A stretch of 64,000 nt of DNA, from positions 128,263 to 192,262 of the forward strand of contig JBGAVG010000005.1 of assembly GCA_044228245.1 (NCBI GenBank), read 5' to 3'. The translations under genes and the position numbers were made by a program. Below are positions 15,920-25,224 of the stretch, in pieces. Origin of the DNA: Methylotenera_A sp044228245 (GTDB taxonomy: Bacteria > Pseudomonadota > Gammaproteobacteria > Burkholderiales > Methylophilaceae). Each line of letters opens with the position of its first letter. Positions within the stretch are counted from its first letter, which is position 1. The notes beneath the pieces were generated by a model. The model saw only the letters and a program-made list of their open reading frames with translations, was not told where the DNA came from and did not search any database.

Positions 15920-17659
15920 CTAAAACTCAGTTCTAATCTGCCCCCATGCCCTGGTTTCCGATTCTGAATCGACACCTTCAACCTTGCTTTTCTGGTGCGA
16001 TACCGTCAAATCCAGCATCCATTTTTTTGCAAACTGCACATCCACGCCTGCACCATAATGCGATGACCTGACATGGTTGTCACTGCTTAACGCGTTGTGG
16101 TCAATGATGCCCCTGCCATAATCAAAAAACACATACGGACTGAATTCTGTACTTTTAAATACAGGCAAAAAGCTTGCCAACCCTGCAATTGGCAACATGG
16201 CTCTCCGTAACTCGGCCCCGATAATCAGACCCCTATCCGATGAGATTGGCAGCTCACCGAATTCACGCCAGCGATTGATGCCGCCGATAGCGAGTTTTTC
16301 AGCGCTGTCCAGGTTTTTACTCGTGCCTTGATATTCGCCCCTCAACATCATGCTATATGTCGCAGACAAAGGCTGGATGCGGGATCCGAACAGATTATAT
16401 TTAACGAAATCCCCCACGGTATCTGCACCCGTGGCATCCAGTGATTTAGCCAGGCCGTTCTTGAAATTAACCTCAGCAAGCTTTAAATTCATGCCCAGCT
16501 GGTTAAATCCATTCCACTTTGCGTCGCGCCAGTCCCCAAATAACCCTAGCTCTATAGCAGTGATACTGCGGTGATTTTTTAACGCAAATGCCGAGACATC
16601 GTCAGAAACGTCCTTGTAGGAAAGCCCAACTCTTGAGGTGAGGTTGCCTTGCCTGGATCTCAGTATCGGCTGATCCAGAAACGCGCTGACATAAGCATTG
16701 CGGCCAGATGCGTCCAGTATGGAAAATTCCCCGCCCAAACGATAGTCCGAATAGCCCGCATTCAGATTCAGGAGGGTTCCTGTTTCGTGTACAGGGATAA
16801 TATACCCGAGCTGCGCAGCGCGCTGGCGCTCGCCATTCGAGGTTTTTAGATTGAGTCCTAATCGGTCTCCCCTGCCTGCCAGGTTATTAAAAAACAAGCC
16901 CGCATTGAGCACTTCCCGGCCGGTAAAGCGGTTGCCGTAGGTATTGGCCGCCACATAGCCCGAAAAAAATGGCTGCGCCTGCACTTCTATCGACACGTCG
17001 CTATAACCAACCTCCTGCCCGGGGGACAGCTCGGAGATTGCCTTCACGCCAGGCAGCGAGTTGACCAGGGTCACGTTTTTAACCAGATTGGATTCTTTGA
17101 TTGCGTCGTTACTTGCCAATTCATGCGCCGCCATCCTTTTCAGGAAAGCTTCATCCAGATTGCCTTTCATCTGCAACTTCAACTCCCCCAGATACCCCTC
17201 TACCACAGCTATGGTGAGTGTGTTTTGGGTAATATCCTGTTCTGGCAGATAAGCTTCTGCCAGCATGAAACCCTGTTGGCGATAATAGCGCGTCACCAAT
17301 GCCGTCATTGTATTTAATTCTTTAATGCCTAAAGGTTTCCCAAGATACTCCTTCAGCAGCAGAGACAACTGAGCAGCGTCGACATTTTTGTTGCCGGTAA
17401 ACGCAAGCTGGTCGATGGTGACTTGAATGCCTGTATTAGTTAGCAACGGCGCGGGGTAGGGTTCACCCTTTCTTTCGATCTCAGGACGGGTGATCACCGG
17501 CGGCGCGGGCTGCGTTTCCAGGCGAGGCAGATTGGCAGGATCTGGTAAGTCGGTCGCGGCGAAAGCCGGTGAAGCAACAAATGACACAAGAACTAGCAGA
17601 CTGAACGTCGCTATCGTAGCGCGTGATGGCAGTTTGAAACGATTTACCCATGATTGCAT
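15920..17659 (-). CDS. Two-partner-secretion outer-membrane transporter (TpsB, ShlB/FhaC/HecB family)
   Basis: Omp85-superfamily pore that exports the exoprotein encoded immediately downstream. The product is 579 residues with a signal peptide (ending SPAFAA) and a proline-rich linker helix region. A POTRA domain spans about residues 65-145 (IDQLAFTGNKNVDAAQL to VVEGYLGELKL), and a 16-strand barrel region follows, with the late VFFDYGRG block and a terminal aromatic-type ending (GQIRTEF). ATG 17659 was preferred to GTG 17665; neither has an obvious RBS. The gap to the exoprotein start is 28 bases, so tpsB-tpsA are one operon. This order, transporter first, is common for the family. Confidence 0.9.
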   Translation of the reverse strand: MQSWVNRFKLPSRATIATFSLLVLVSFVASPAFAATDLPDPANLPRLETQPAPPVITRPEIERKGEPYPAPLLTNTGIQVTIDQLAFTGNKNVDAAQLSLLLKEYLGKPLGIKELNTMTALVTRYYRQQGFMLAEAYLPEQDITQNTLTIAVVEGYLGELKLQMKGNLDEAFLKRMAAHELASNDAIKESNLVKNVTLVNSLPGVKAISELSPGQEVGYSDVSIEVQAQPFFSGYVAANTYGNRFTGREVLNAGLFFNNLAGRGDRLGLNLKTSNGERQRAAQLGYIIPVHETGTLLNLNAGYSDYRLGGEFSILDASGRNAYVSAFLDQPILRSRQGNLTSRVGLSYKDVSDDVSAFALKNHRSITAIELGLFGDWRDAKWNGFNQLGMNLKLAEVNFKNGLAKSLDATGADTVGDFVKYNLFGSRIQPLSATYSMMLRGEYQGTSKNLDSAEKLAIGGINRWREFGELPISSDRGLIIGAELRRAMLPIAGLASFLPVFKSTEFSPYVFFDYGRGIIDHNALSSDNHVRSSHYGAGVDVQFAKKWMLDLTVSHQKSKVEGVDSESETRAWGQIRTEF

Positions 17660-17776
17660 AAGCACTATTCTAACTTAGAAAAGCATGCAGTAAAAAGCAA
17701 ATTTACATTTGATATGAATATGTTACGATACTTTTCATACAAAACACTACAAGAGTGCCTTGTAATTGAAACAGGG

Positions 17777-19132
17777 TCAAGGCCAGGTCAGATAGCGCTG
17801 GTACTCCCAATCACTGACCGAGCGGCAATAATCAAGCCACTCCGGTGTTTTGACGGCCAGATATTCGTTCACATAATTTTCGCCCAAGGCCTTGTTCAGC
17901 GCAGCATCGGCCGCTAATGCCACAAGCGCGTGGCCCAGTGTTTGCGGCAAGGTTTTAACCCTGTGCCGCTTAAACTCAGTTTCATTCCACTCATAGATAT
18001 CCTCATCTATCGGCATGGGCGGCATCAGTTGCTGCTCTATGCCATCCAGCATAGCGGCAATAGTGGAAGCCAAAGCCGCGTAAATGTTGCTGCTGCCGTC
18101 AGTTAAACGGAACTCCATGCGGCCTGCAACCACACGCGCAACAGTGGTGCGGTTGTTATAGCCCCAGGCAATGTGTGCGGGCGCCCACGTGGTGCCGGAA
18201 AGTGAGCGGCCAACCACCAGGCGCTTGTACGAATTGACCGAAGGCGCATGAAACGCCGCCAATGCTGGACTATGGGACAGCATACCAGCGATGCATTCGC
18301 GGCCGATTTTTGATAAACCATGCGAATCTGCCTGATCCGCCATGACAGCGTTGCCCTGCGCATCTGTGAGTGACAAATGCAGATGCAAACCGCTGCCGGG
18401 ACGGTCTGCAAACGGCTTGGGCATCAGGCTGAAAATCAGGCCCGCCTCTTCGGTAATATGGCTTGCGGCCATTTTGAACAAGATAAAATTGTCAGCCGCT
18501 TTGAGTGCATCGCTGTAATGGTAATTCAGTTCATATTGCCCACTGGCGTCTTCGTGATCGATCTGAAATACGTCAAAACCACAAGCAGTTAACCCTGTTT
18601 CCATACGGTGTAACACATCCCGCACACGTGACAGCGCTTGCAAATCGTAAGAGGGCTTGTCCTGATCGTCTTTGTTGCATGGCACCGGCCGGCCATGCGC
18701 ATCTGTATGAAGCAGAAAAAACTCCGGTTCTATCCCCACATTCAATGTCCAGCTGCGTGCCTGTAAGCGTGCAATCTGGCGTAACAGCAAGCGGCGCGAA
18801 CAGCCCTCAAACGGCTTGCCATCTACCACGCCATTGCACACAATCCGCGCGTAACCCGGCATCCAGGGCAGCGGCTGCAGGGTGCTTAAATCGCCTTGCC
18901 CGTAAAATTCAGAACGCGCACCATTGCGTGGCAACCCTGTGCCCCAAATCGATGGCCCGGCAAAGCCGGCACCTGCCCCAACAATATCGTTCAAATGCGC
19001 AAGCGGAATATATTTGCCTTTAGCTGCGCCATGAATATCCACAAACTGCGCGATGACAGTGTGCACGCCAGCCGCTTGCATGCGCTGTTTGGCTTGCTCA
19101 ATAGCTTCAGTTTTTATAGCAGTATCATCCAT
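17777..19132 (-). CDS. Glutamine-synthetase homologue of the GlnT/GmaS branch
   Basis: ATP-dependent ligase of the glutamine-synthetase superfamily, 451 residues. Visible blocks are the N-terminal QFVDIHGAAKGKYIP, the ATP/metal-site GIEPEFFLL near residue 135, QIDHEDASGQYELNYHY near 195, GSGLHLHLSL near 250 and the late VSDWEYQRY. These resemble GlnT (type III) and gamma-glutamylmethylamide synthetase GmaS more than PuuA, which is encoded separately at 29224. It is the last gene of the long polyamine operon, 8 bases after gabT. The amine it glutamylates is unknown; methylamine, ammonia, GABA and diamines are all possible. It is not a housekeeping GlnA. Confidence 0.8.
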   Translation of the reverse strand: MDDTAIKTEAIEQAKQRMQAAGVHTVIAQFVDIHGAAKGKYIPLAHLNDIVGAGAGFAGPSIWGTGLPRNGARSEFYGQGDLSTLQPLPWMPGYARIVCNGVVDGKPFEGCSRRLLLRQIARLQARSWTLNVGIEPEFFLLHTDAHGRPVPCNKDDQDKPSYDLQALSRVRDVLHRMETGLTACGFDVFQIDHEDASGQYELNYHYSDALKAADNFILFKMAASHITEEAGLIFSLMPKPFADRPGSGLHLHLSLTDAQGNAVMADQADSHGLSKIGRECIAGMLSHSPALAAFHAPSVNSYKRLVVGRSLSGTTWAPAHIAWGYNNRTTVARVVAGRMEFRLTDGSSNIYAALASTIAAMLDGIEQQLMPPMPIDEDIYEWNETEFKRHRVKTLPQTLGHALVALAADAALNKALGENYVNEYLAVKTPEWLDYCRSVSDWEYQRYLTWP

Positions 19133-19140
19133 TTTATTAC

Positions 19141-20448
19141 TTAGGCCTTTAATAAAGCGCGGTCAATAATATCCAGCGCTTCATCAAACACATGGTCTTG
19201 CACAGTGAGCGGATATAAAAAACGGATCGCATTGGTATATACGCCGCAAGTAAGCAAAATCAGACCTTCATCCAGCGCTGCCTTTTGCACGCGCTTGGTA
19301 ATCTCGGCCGAAGGCTCGCCCGTTTTAGGGTCGAAAAACTCCGCTGCGATCATCGAACCCAAGCCACGCACTTCTTTTATCGCCGACGTTTTGGCCTGCG
19401 CTGCTTTGAGCCTTTTGGTCAGCTTTTCACCTAAAAAATTAGCGCGCGCAACCAGTTGCTCTTCTTCGATGATATCAATCACCGCATGCGCTGCCGCAAT
19501 CGCCAGCGGACTGCCGGCATACGTTCCGCCCAAACCGCCAGGCGCAGGGCCATCCATCACTTCCGCCTTGCCACTCACGGCGGATAAGGTGGTACCACCC
19601 GCCATACTTTTGGCCATGGTGATAATGTCGGGAGTCACATCATAATGCTCTGCCGCAAACATTTTTCCGGTACGGCCAAAGCCTGTTTGCACTTCATCGT
19701 AAATCAGCAGCATGCCATGCTCGTCACATTCTTTACGCAATGAGCTCATCAACGCTGGCGGGGTGACATAAAAACCGCCCTCGCCTTGCACCGGCTCAAT
19801 AATAATCGCCGCAACGCGCTTGGGATCTATGTCTGCCTTAAACAAGGTATGCAGTGCATTGATTGAATCCTCCACTCTGACACCGTGAATATCAATCGGA
19901 AACGGAAGATGGTAAATCTCCGCAGGAAACGGCCCGAAGCCTACTTTATACGGTGCCACCTTGCCCGTAAGCGCACAGCCCATCATGGTGCGGCCATGAA
20001 AAGCGCCAGAGAAAGCAATGATGCCGGGGCGGCCGGTGCTGGCACGCGCAATTTTAATAGCATTTTCTACCGCCTCCGCCCCGCTTGAGAAGAAACAGGT
20101 CTTTTTGGCATGATTGCCAGGGGTTAATTTATTAATGCGCTCGGCTAATGTCACATAGCTTTCATAAGGCAGCACCTGATAGCAGGTGTGCGTAAATTTC
20201 TGCAATTGCGCCTCAACCGCAGCCACCACCTTGGGATGGCGATGTCCGGTATTCAGCACCGCAATGCCACCCGCAAAATCAATATAACGGCGGCCTTCTA
20301 CATCCCACACTTCAGAATTGAGCGCGCGCTCGATGAAAAAATTGGCCATCACACCGATTCCACGCGGCGTGGCGGCCAGACGGCGCTCATGCAAGGCTTG
20401 GTTGCTCAGCTTTTTATTATCGGCCATTGGATCCGTCATTTTATTCAT
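19141..20448 (-). CDS. gabT: 4-aminobutyrate aminotransferase
   Basis: PLP enzyme converting GABA and 2-oxoglutarate to succinate semialdehyde and glutamate (GabT/PuuE type). The 435 residues show the class III aminotransferase features SSGAEAVENAIKIAR near residue 108, EPVQGEGGFY near 215, DEVQTGFGRTG near 245 and the PLP lysine in ITMAKSMAGG near 270. The RBS AAGGAAACAGG precedes ATG 20448. It lies between puuC and the GS homologue, so the product of the upstream glutamylated pathway (GABA) is its substrate. Confidence 0.93.
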   Translation of the reverse strand: MNKMTDPMADNKKLSNQALHERRLAATPRGIGVMANFFIERALNSEVWDVEGRRYIDFAGGIAVLNTGHRHPKVVAAVEAQLQKFTHTCYQVLPYESYVTLAERINKLTPGNHAKKTCFFSSGAEAVENAIKIARASTGRPGIIAFSGAFHGRTMMGCALTGKVAPYKVGFGPFPAEIYHLPFPIDIHGVRVEDSINALHTLFKADIDPKRVAAIIIEPVQGEGGFYVTPPALMSSLRKECDEHGMLLIYDEVQTGFGRTGKMFAAEHYDVTPDIITMAKSMAGGTTLSAVSGKAEVMDGPAPGGLGGTYAGSPLAIAAAHAVIDIIEEEQLVARANFLGEKLTKRLKAAQAKTSAIKEVRGLGSMIAAEFFDPKTGEPSAEITKRVQKAALDEGLILLTCGVYTNAIRFLYPLTVQDHVFDEALDIIDRALLKA

Positions 20449-20476
20449 CCTGTTTCCTTAATTTGGGGCCATTCAG

Positions 20477-21973
20477 CTAAGCCAATCGAATCCAGGTCGT
20501 CTTAAGCTCGGTATATTTTTCCAGCGCGTGCAGTGACTTATCACGGCCATTGCCTGATTGCTTATACCCGCCAAACGGCACGGTAATGTCATCCTCATCG
20601 TAACTGTTCACATGCACGGTGCCTGCGCGCAAGGCTTTCGCCACTAAATGTGCACGTGAAATGTCACGCGTCCATACCGCTGCGGCCAGACCATAATGGG
20701 TGTCATTGGCGATGCGAATCGCTTCCTCCTGCGTATCGAAAGTAATGATCGACAGCACGGGGCCAAAAATTTCTTCCTCAGCAATGGTCATATCATTGGT
20801 GACTTCATCGAACACAGTTGGGCTGATATAAAAGCCGCCCGTTTCACCGCGTACGCGCTCACCACCCGCCAGCATTTTTGCACCTTGTTGCTTACCGCTC
20901 GCAATATATTTGAGGACATTTTCCATCTGCACGCAATCCACCAGCGCGCCCATCGTGGTGTCAGCATCCAGCGGGTTTCCGGGCTGATATTTGCCAAGTT
21001 CATTCAGTAGTTTTTTAACCAACTCGTTTTTGATTGAACGTTCTACCAGCAAGCGGGAAGGCGCATTGCAGCTCTCCCCCTGATTATAAAAAATTGAGCC
21101 AGCACTCGCCGCTGCCGCTTTGTCCATGTCTTGGCAGTCAGCAAATACAATATTGGGCGATTTGCCGCCCAGTTCGCACCAGGCACGTTTCAGGTTACTT
21201 TGCCCCGCCATCACTTGTATCTTTTTGCCTACCACGGTCGAGCCGGTAAATGCGATGCAATCCACATCCATGTGCGAAGCCAGCGGTGAGCCGGCATCCG
21301 GCCCAAAGCCGGGCAGCACATTCAGCACGCCCGCGGGGATACCTGCCTCCAAGGCCAAATCACCTAGCCGCAAAGCCGTGAGCGGTGATTTTTCAGAAGG
21401 TTTCAGCACCACACTATTGCCTGCAGCCAAGGCAGGGGCAATCTTCCAGGCGGCCATCGCCATGGGGTAGTTCCACGGCACGATTGCGCCGACCACGCCA
21501 ATCGGCTCACGCGTGATCATCGCCAAAGTATTGTCTGCTGTCGGCGCGATTTCGTCATAAACCTTGTCGATGGCCTCACCAAACCAGCGCAGCGTATTGG
21601 CCGCAGAATTCACATCCGAATTCAAACTCGCGGTAATCGGCTTACCCATGTCCAGCGTTTCCAGCAATGCCAATTCTTCTTTATTTTTTAGAATCAAATC
21701 AGCAAAGCGAATCATGGTTTGCTTGCGCTCTTTGGGTGACAAACTTGCCCAGCGCCTGTCGTTAAAGGCTGCGCGCGCAACGCTGACCGCCAAATCCACA
21801 TCAGCAGCTTTGCAGCTCGCCACATCAGCGAGCTTGCGATTATCAACCGGCGAAAAACACTCAAAAGTTTGGCCATCGACAGCATTTACACGCCTGCCGT
21901 TGATCAAAGCACGGCCATCAATTTTTAGTGCTTTTGCACGTGCATGCCAGTCAATCATGTTTTTCGAGTCCAT
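20477..21973 (-). CDS. puuC: Gamma-glutamyl-gamma-aminobutyraldehyde dehydrogenase
   Basis: NAD(P)-dependent oxidation of gamma-glutamyl-gamma-aminobutyraldehyde to gamma-glutamyl-GABA, third step of the Puu pathway. The 498-residue aldehyde dehydrogenase shows the cofactor motif FTGSTVVGKKI near residue 245, the general-base glutamate in CELGGKSPNIVF and the catalytic cysteine in NQGESCNAPSR near 303. It ends with the family tail FGGYKQSGNGRDKS. The N-terminal IDWHARAKAL matches PuuC orthologues. It is assigned to this step partly from context; PuuC-like enzymes also accept other aldehydes. Confidence 0.88.
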   Translation of the reverse strand: MDSKNMIDWHARAKALKIDGRALINGRRVNAVDGQTFECFSPVDNRKLADVASCKAADVDLAVSVARAAFNDRRWASLSPKERKQTMIRFADLILKNKEELALLETLDMGKPITASLNSDVNSAANTLRWFGEAIDKVYDEIAPTADNTLAMITREPIGVVGAIVPWNYPMAMAAWKIAPALAAGNSVVLKPSEKSPLTALRLGDLALEAGIPAGVLNVLPGFGPDAGSPLASHMDVDCIAFTGSTVVGKKIQVMAGQSNLKRAWCELGGKSPNIVFADCQDMDKAAAASAGSIFYNQGESCNAPSRLLVERSIKNELVKKLLNELGKYQPGNPLDADTTMGALVDCVQMENVLKYIASGKQQGAKMLAGGERVRGETGGFYISPTVFDEVTNDMTIAEEEIFGPVLSIITFDTQEEAIRIANDTHYGLAAAVWTRDISRAHLVAKALRAGTVHVNSYDEDDITVPFGGYKQSGNGRDKSLHALEKYTELKTTWIRLA

Positions 21974-21989
21974 GCTTATTTATCCATCT

Positions 21990-23456
21990 TTATTTTTCTA
22001 GGCCGGCCATGGCGATATATTTAATTTCCAGGTACTCATCTATTCCGTGATGAGAGCCTTCACGCCCAAGCCCCGATTGTTTCACGCCGCCAAACGGCGC
22101 GACCTCGTTGGAAATCATGCCGGTATTGACGCCCACCATGCCGTATTCAAGCGCTTCCGCCACGCGCCAGATGCGGCCGATATCGCGGCTGTAGAAGTAC
22201 GAAGCCAGCCCGAACTCGGTACGATTGGCCATTTCAATGACTTCTTCATCTGTCTTGAAGCGGAATAACGGTGCCACCGGACCAAAGGTCTCTTCGCGGA
22301 AAATCATGCTATCCGCGGTCACATCCGCCAACACTGTTGGCTCAAAAAATGTGCCGCCCAGGTTATGGCGCTTTCCGCCTTGCACAAGTTTTGCGCCTTT
22401 TTTCACGGCATCCGCAACATGGCTTTCTATTTTCTCAACGGCGGCGCTATCAATGAGCGGGCCTTGCGTCACACCATCTGCTGTGCCTTCGCCGACCTTA
22501 AGCTGACCGACCTTGGCCGCAAGCTTCTTAGCAAACGCATCGAATACGCCATCCTGCACAAACAGCCTGTTCGCGCACACACAAGTTTGGCCGGCATTGC
22601 GGAACTTGCTGATCATGGCACCTTCTACCGCGGCGTCCAAATCGGCATCGTCAAATACAATAAAAGGGGCATTGCCGCCCAATTCCAGCGAAAGTTTTTT
22701 AATAGTATCGGCACACTGGCGCATTAAAATGCGGCCGACTTCGGTGGAGCCCGTAAATGAAAGCTTGGTCACGATTGGGCTTTCACACATCACTGCGCCA
22801 ATTTCGCGCGCCTTGCCGGTAATGACTTGCAGCACGCCTGCTGGCACACCTGCTTCTTCCGCCAAGACAGCCAACGCAATTGCAGATAAAGGCGTTTGTT
22901 CTGCCGGCTTGATGATCATGGAGCAACCTGCCGCGAGCGCTGGGGCCGCTTTACGCGTGATCATGGCCACGGGGAAGTTCCACGGCGTGATAGCGGCTGT
23001 CACGCCAATCGGCTGCTTAACTACCAGCAAGCGACGGTCACCGGCCGGTGAAGGAATCACCTCACCATAGACGCGCTTGGCTTCTTCTGCGAACCACTCG
23101 ATAAAACTGGCACCATACGTAATTTCTCCGCGCGCCTCGGCCAGCGGCTTGCCCTGCTCTGCCGTGAGAATTTGCGCCAGATCTTCGCGATGCTGAATAA
23201 TTAAATCAAACCAGCGCCTCAGAATCACCGCGCGGGCCTGTGCGGTAAGCGTTTTCCAGGTCTTTTGTGCGACTTCGGCAGCAACAATTGCGCGCTCAGT
23301 TTCAGCACGGCCCATGCGCGGCACTTCACAGACAACCCGCCCGTTTGCAGGGTTGGTTACAGCGATTTTCTCACCGGAATCCGCCCCCACCCAGGCTCCG
23401 GCCAGCCAGGTGCTGCCAGGCCTGAGTAAAGTTGTATGATTTAATTTTAGCGTCAT
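21990..23456 (-). CDS. gabD: Succinate-semialdehyde dehydrogenase
   Basis: Oxidises succinate semialdehyde from GabT to succinate. The product is 488 residues, with FTGSTEVGRIL, the catalytic glutamate in SLELGGNAPFIVF, the cysteine in NAGQTCVCANRLFV near residue 289 and an arginine-containing substrate pocket typical of GabD. The tail FGGVKQSGLGREGS is diagnostic of the subfamily. It is placed between potI and puuC, 11 and 16 bases from its neighbours, so it is cotranscribed with transport and degradation genes. Confidence 0.93.
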   Translation of the reverse strand: MTLKLNHTTLLRPGSTWLAGAWVGADSGEKIAVTNPANGRVVCEVPRMGRAETERAIVAAEVAQKTWKTLTAQARAVILRRWFDLIIQHREDLAQILTAEQGKPLAEARGEITYGASFIEWFAEEAKRVYGEVIPSPAGDRRLLVVKQPIGVTAAITPWNFPVAMITRKAAPALAAGCSMIIKPAEQTPLSAIALAVLAEEAGVPAGVLQVITGKAREIGAVMCESPIVTKLSFTGSTEVGRILMRQCADTIKKLSLELGGNAPFIVFDDADLDAAVEGAMISKFRNAGQTCVCANRLFVQDGVFDAFAKKLAAKVGQLKVGEGTADGVTQGPLIDSAAVEKIESHVADAVKKGAKLVQGGKRHNLGGTFFEPTVLADVTADSMIFREETFGPVAPLFRFKTDEEVIEMANRTEFGLASYFYSRDIGRIWRVAEALEYGMVGVNTGMISNEVAPFGGVKQSGLGREGSHHGIDEYLEIKYIAMAGLEK

Positions 23457-23467
23457 GGAACTGCCTG

Positions 23468-24313
23468 TTATTTATTCGCATCGCTGTAGGCAAGCGCCAT
23501 TTCACGTTTGCGTTTGCGCTCCTGATGCGACTGGTAAAAACTCGATGCCACCACGGCGATAGTCACAACAACGATGGTCACGGTGGCCACCGCATTGATG
23601 GTTGGGTTTAAGCCCAGCCTGGCGCGCGAGAAAATCACCATCGGCATCGTGGAGTAGCCTGGTCCAGACAAGAATGAAGACAGCACGACATCATCAAACG
23701 ACAGCGTGAAGGTCAGTAAAAACGCCGAAACAAGCGATGGCGTTAATAATGGCAAGGTCACCAGCGTAAACACCTGCCATGGTTTGCAGCCCAGGTCCAT
23801 GGCGGCCTCTTCTAAACTGCTATCCATTTCTCGCAAGCGGGAAGTCACCACGACCGCCGCATAGGCGGTGCCTAGCAGCGCGTGTCCAAGCAATATGGTA
23901 AACAGGCCTCGCTCTGGGAAACCCAGCCAGTGCTGGATGGAAACCAGCATTAATAGCAATGACAAACCCACAATTACATCCGGCATCACTAGCGGGGTGC
24001 TGGCCATAGAAGAAAGCAAAGCACGCCCGCGAAATTGTGTGTAACGGTGCAGCGCAAAAGCGGTAAACGTACCAAAAAACACGGACATTAAGGCAGATAG
24101 AAAAGCAATTTTTAACGATAAGAATACCGCAGAAATCAAATCGCTGTCTTCCATTAATGCACTGTACCAACGCATGCTGGCATGTGACCAAACGGTGACC
24201 AGCTTGGAGTCGTTAAACGAAAATACAACGAGCGTGATAATGGGCAAATATAGAAATGCGTAAACCGCTAACATCCAGCCCTTGGCAAAGAGTTTATTTG
24301 AGGCCTGACTCAT
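23468..24313 (-). CDS. potI: Putrescine ABC transporter permease PotI
   Basis: Inner-membrane permease, 281 residues, six predicted membrane helices. The EAA coupling loop is EEAAMDLGCKPWQVFTLVTL near residue 168, which docks the PotG ATPase. Start ATG 24313 overlaps the stop of potH by four bases, so translation is coupled. It belongs to PotFGHI, a putrescine-specific importer in E. coli (SpuEFGH in Pseudomonas). The C-terminal tail is lysine/arginine-rich. The order F-G-H-I is preserved. Confidence 0.9.
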   Translation of the reverse strand: MSQASNKLFAKGWMLAVYAFLYLPIITLVVFSFNDSKLVTVWSHASMRWYSALMEDSDLISAVFLSLKIAFLSALMSVFFGTFTAFALHRYTQFRGRALLSSMASTPLVMPDVIVGLSLLLMLVSIQHWLGFPERGLFTILLGHALLGTAYAAVVVTSRLREMDSSLEEAAMDLGCKPWQVFTLVTLPLLTPSLVSAFLLTFTLSFDDVVLSSFLSGPGYSTMPMVIFSRARLGLNPTINAVATVTIVVVTIAVVASSFYQSHQERKRKREMALAYSDANK

Positions 24314-25215
24314 GATTTAGCCTCGCCTAGCTTCGCTTCGGCTTTATTTAAGAGCGCCATCGGGACTAGAATAATCAGTATCATCACCACCGCCACAGCG
24401 GCTGCCATCGGCCAATCGTTATTGCTAAAAAACTCATCCCACAATACACGGCCAATCATTAAAGTATCAGGCCCGCCTAACAGTTCAGGAATTACAAACT
24501 CGCCTACCGCCGGAATAAACACCAGCATGGAGCCCGCAATAATGCCCGCTTTGGAGAGCGGCACCGTAATCAGCCAGAAAGCCTTGAAAGGACTGGTGCC
24601 CAAGTCCGCCGCCGCTTCGAGATAACGCAAATCCATTTTGGACAGATTGGCATACAAGGGCAAAATCATAAACGGCAAGTAGGAATACACCATGCCCACA
24701 ACCAATGAAAAAGAATTATTCATCATCGCCAGCGGCGCATCGATAATCCCCAAGCTCATGAGCACATTATTGATGACACCGTTACTCACCAATAAAGTTT
24801 TCCAGGCATAAATACGCAATAAAAACGAGGTCCAGAACGGCAGCATGATCAGCATGAGCAGCATGGGCTGCAGATGCTTGGGCGAGCGCGCCATGAAGTA
24901 GGCAAACGGATAACCAATGGCCAAACACAGAACGGTAGTGAGAAATGCGTACTTGATGGAAGAAAAATAAGTTTTAACATACAGCGCATCGCTGGCAATA
25001 AACTGATAACTCGCGAAATTGATCTTGAGCGTTGGCCAGCCCTCGCTCCAGCTAATCATGCTGGAAACTGAGGTGGCCTGCATCTCAGACACGCTGATCT
25101 TTAGCACAATCAGCAGCGGAATCGCCACCAGCAGGATAAACCAGCCGTACGGGATCCCAATGACGAGTTTATTGCCTTGAAACAAACCGCGGAAGTATTG
25201 AGTGAGCTTGTTCAT
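24310..25215 (-). CDS. potH: Putrescine ABC transporter permease PotH
   Basis: Inner-membrane permease, 301 residues, six predicted helices with a long N-terminal periplasmic segment after helix 1. The EAA loop is LEAAADLGTSPFKAFWLITV near residue 195, followed by the conserved FIPAVGEFVIPELLGG. This last block is typical of PotH/PotB proteins. It forms the heterodimeric channel with PotI and lies 9 bases after potG. Confidence 0.9.
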   Translation of the reverse strand: MNKLTQYFRGLFQGNKLVIGIPYGWFILLVAIPLLIVLKISVSEMQATSVSSMISWSEGWPTLKINFASYQFIASDALYVKTYFSSIKYAFLTTVLCLAIGYPFAYFMARSPKHLQPMLLMLIMLPFWTSFLLRIYAWKTLLVSNGVINNVLMSLGIIDAPLAMMNNSFSLVVGMVYSYLPFMILPLYANLSKMDLRYLEAAADLGTSPFKAFWLITVPLSKAGIIAGSMLVFIPAVGEFVIPELLGGPDTLMIGRVLWDEFFSNNDWPMAAAVAVVMILIILVPMALLNKAEAKLGEAKS

Positions 25216-25224
25216 GGCAGCACC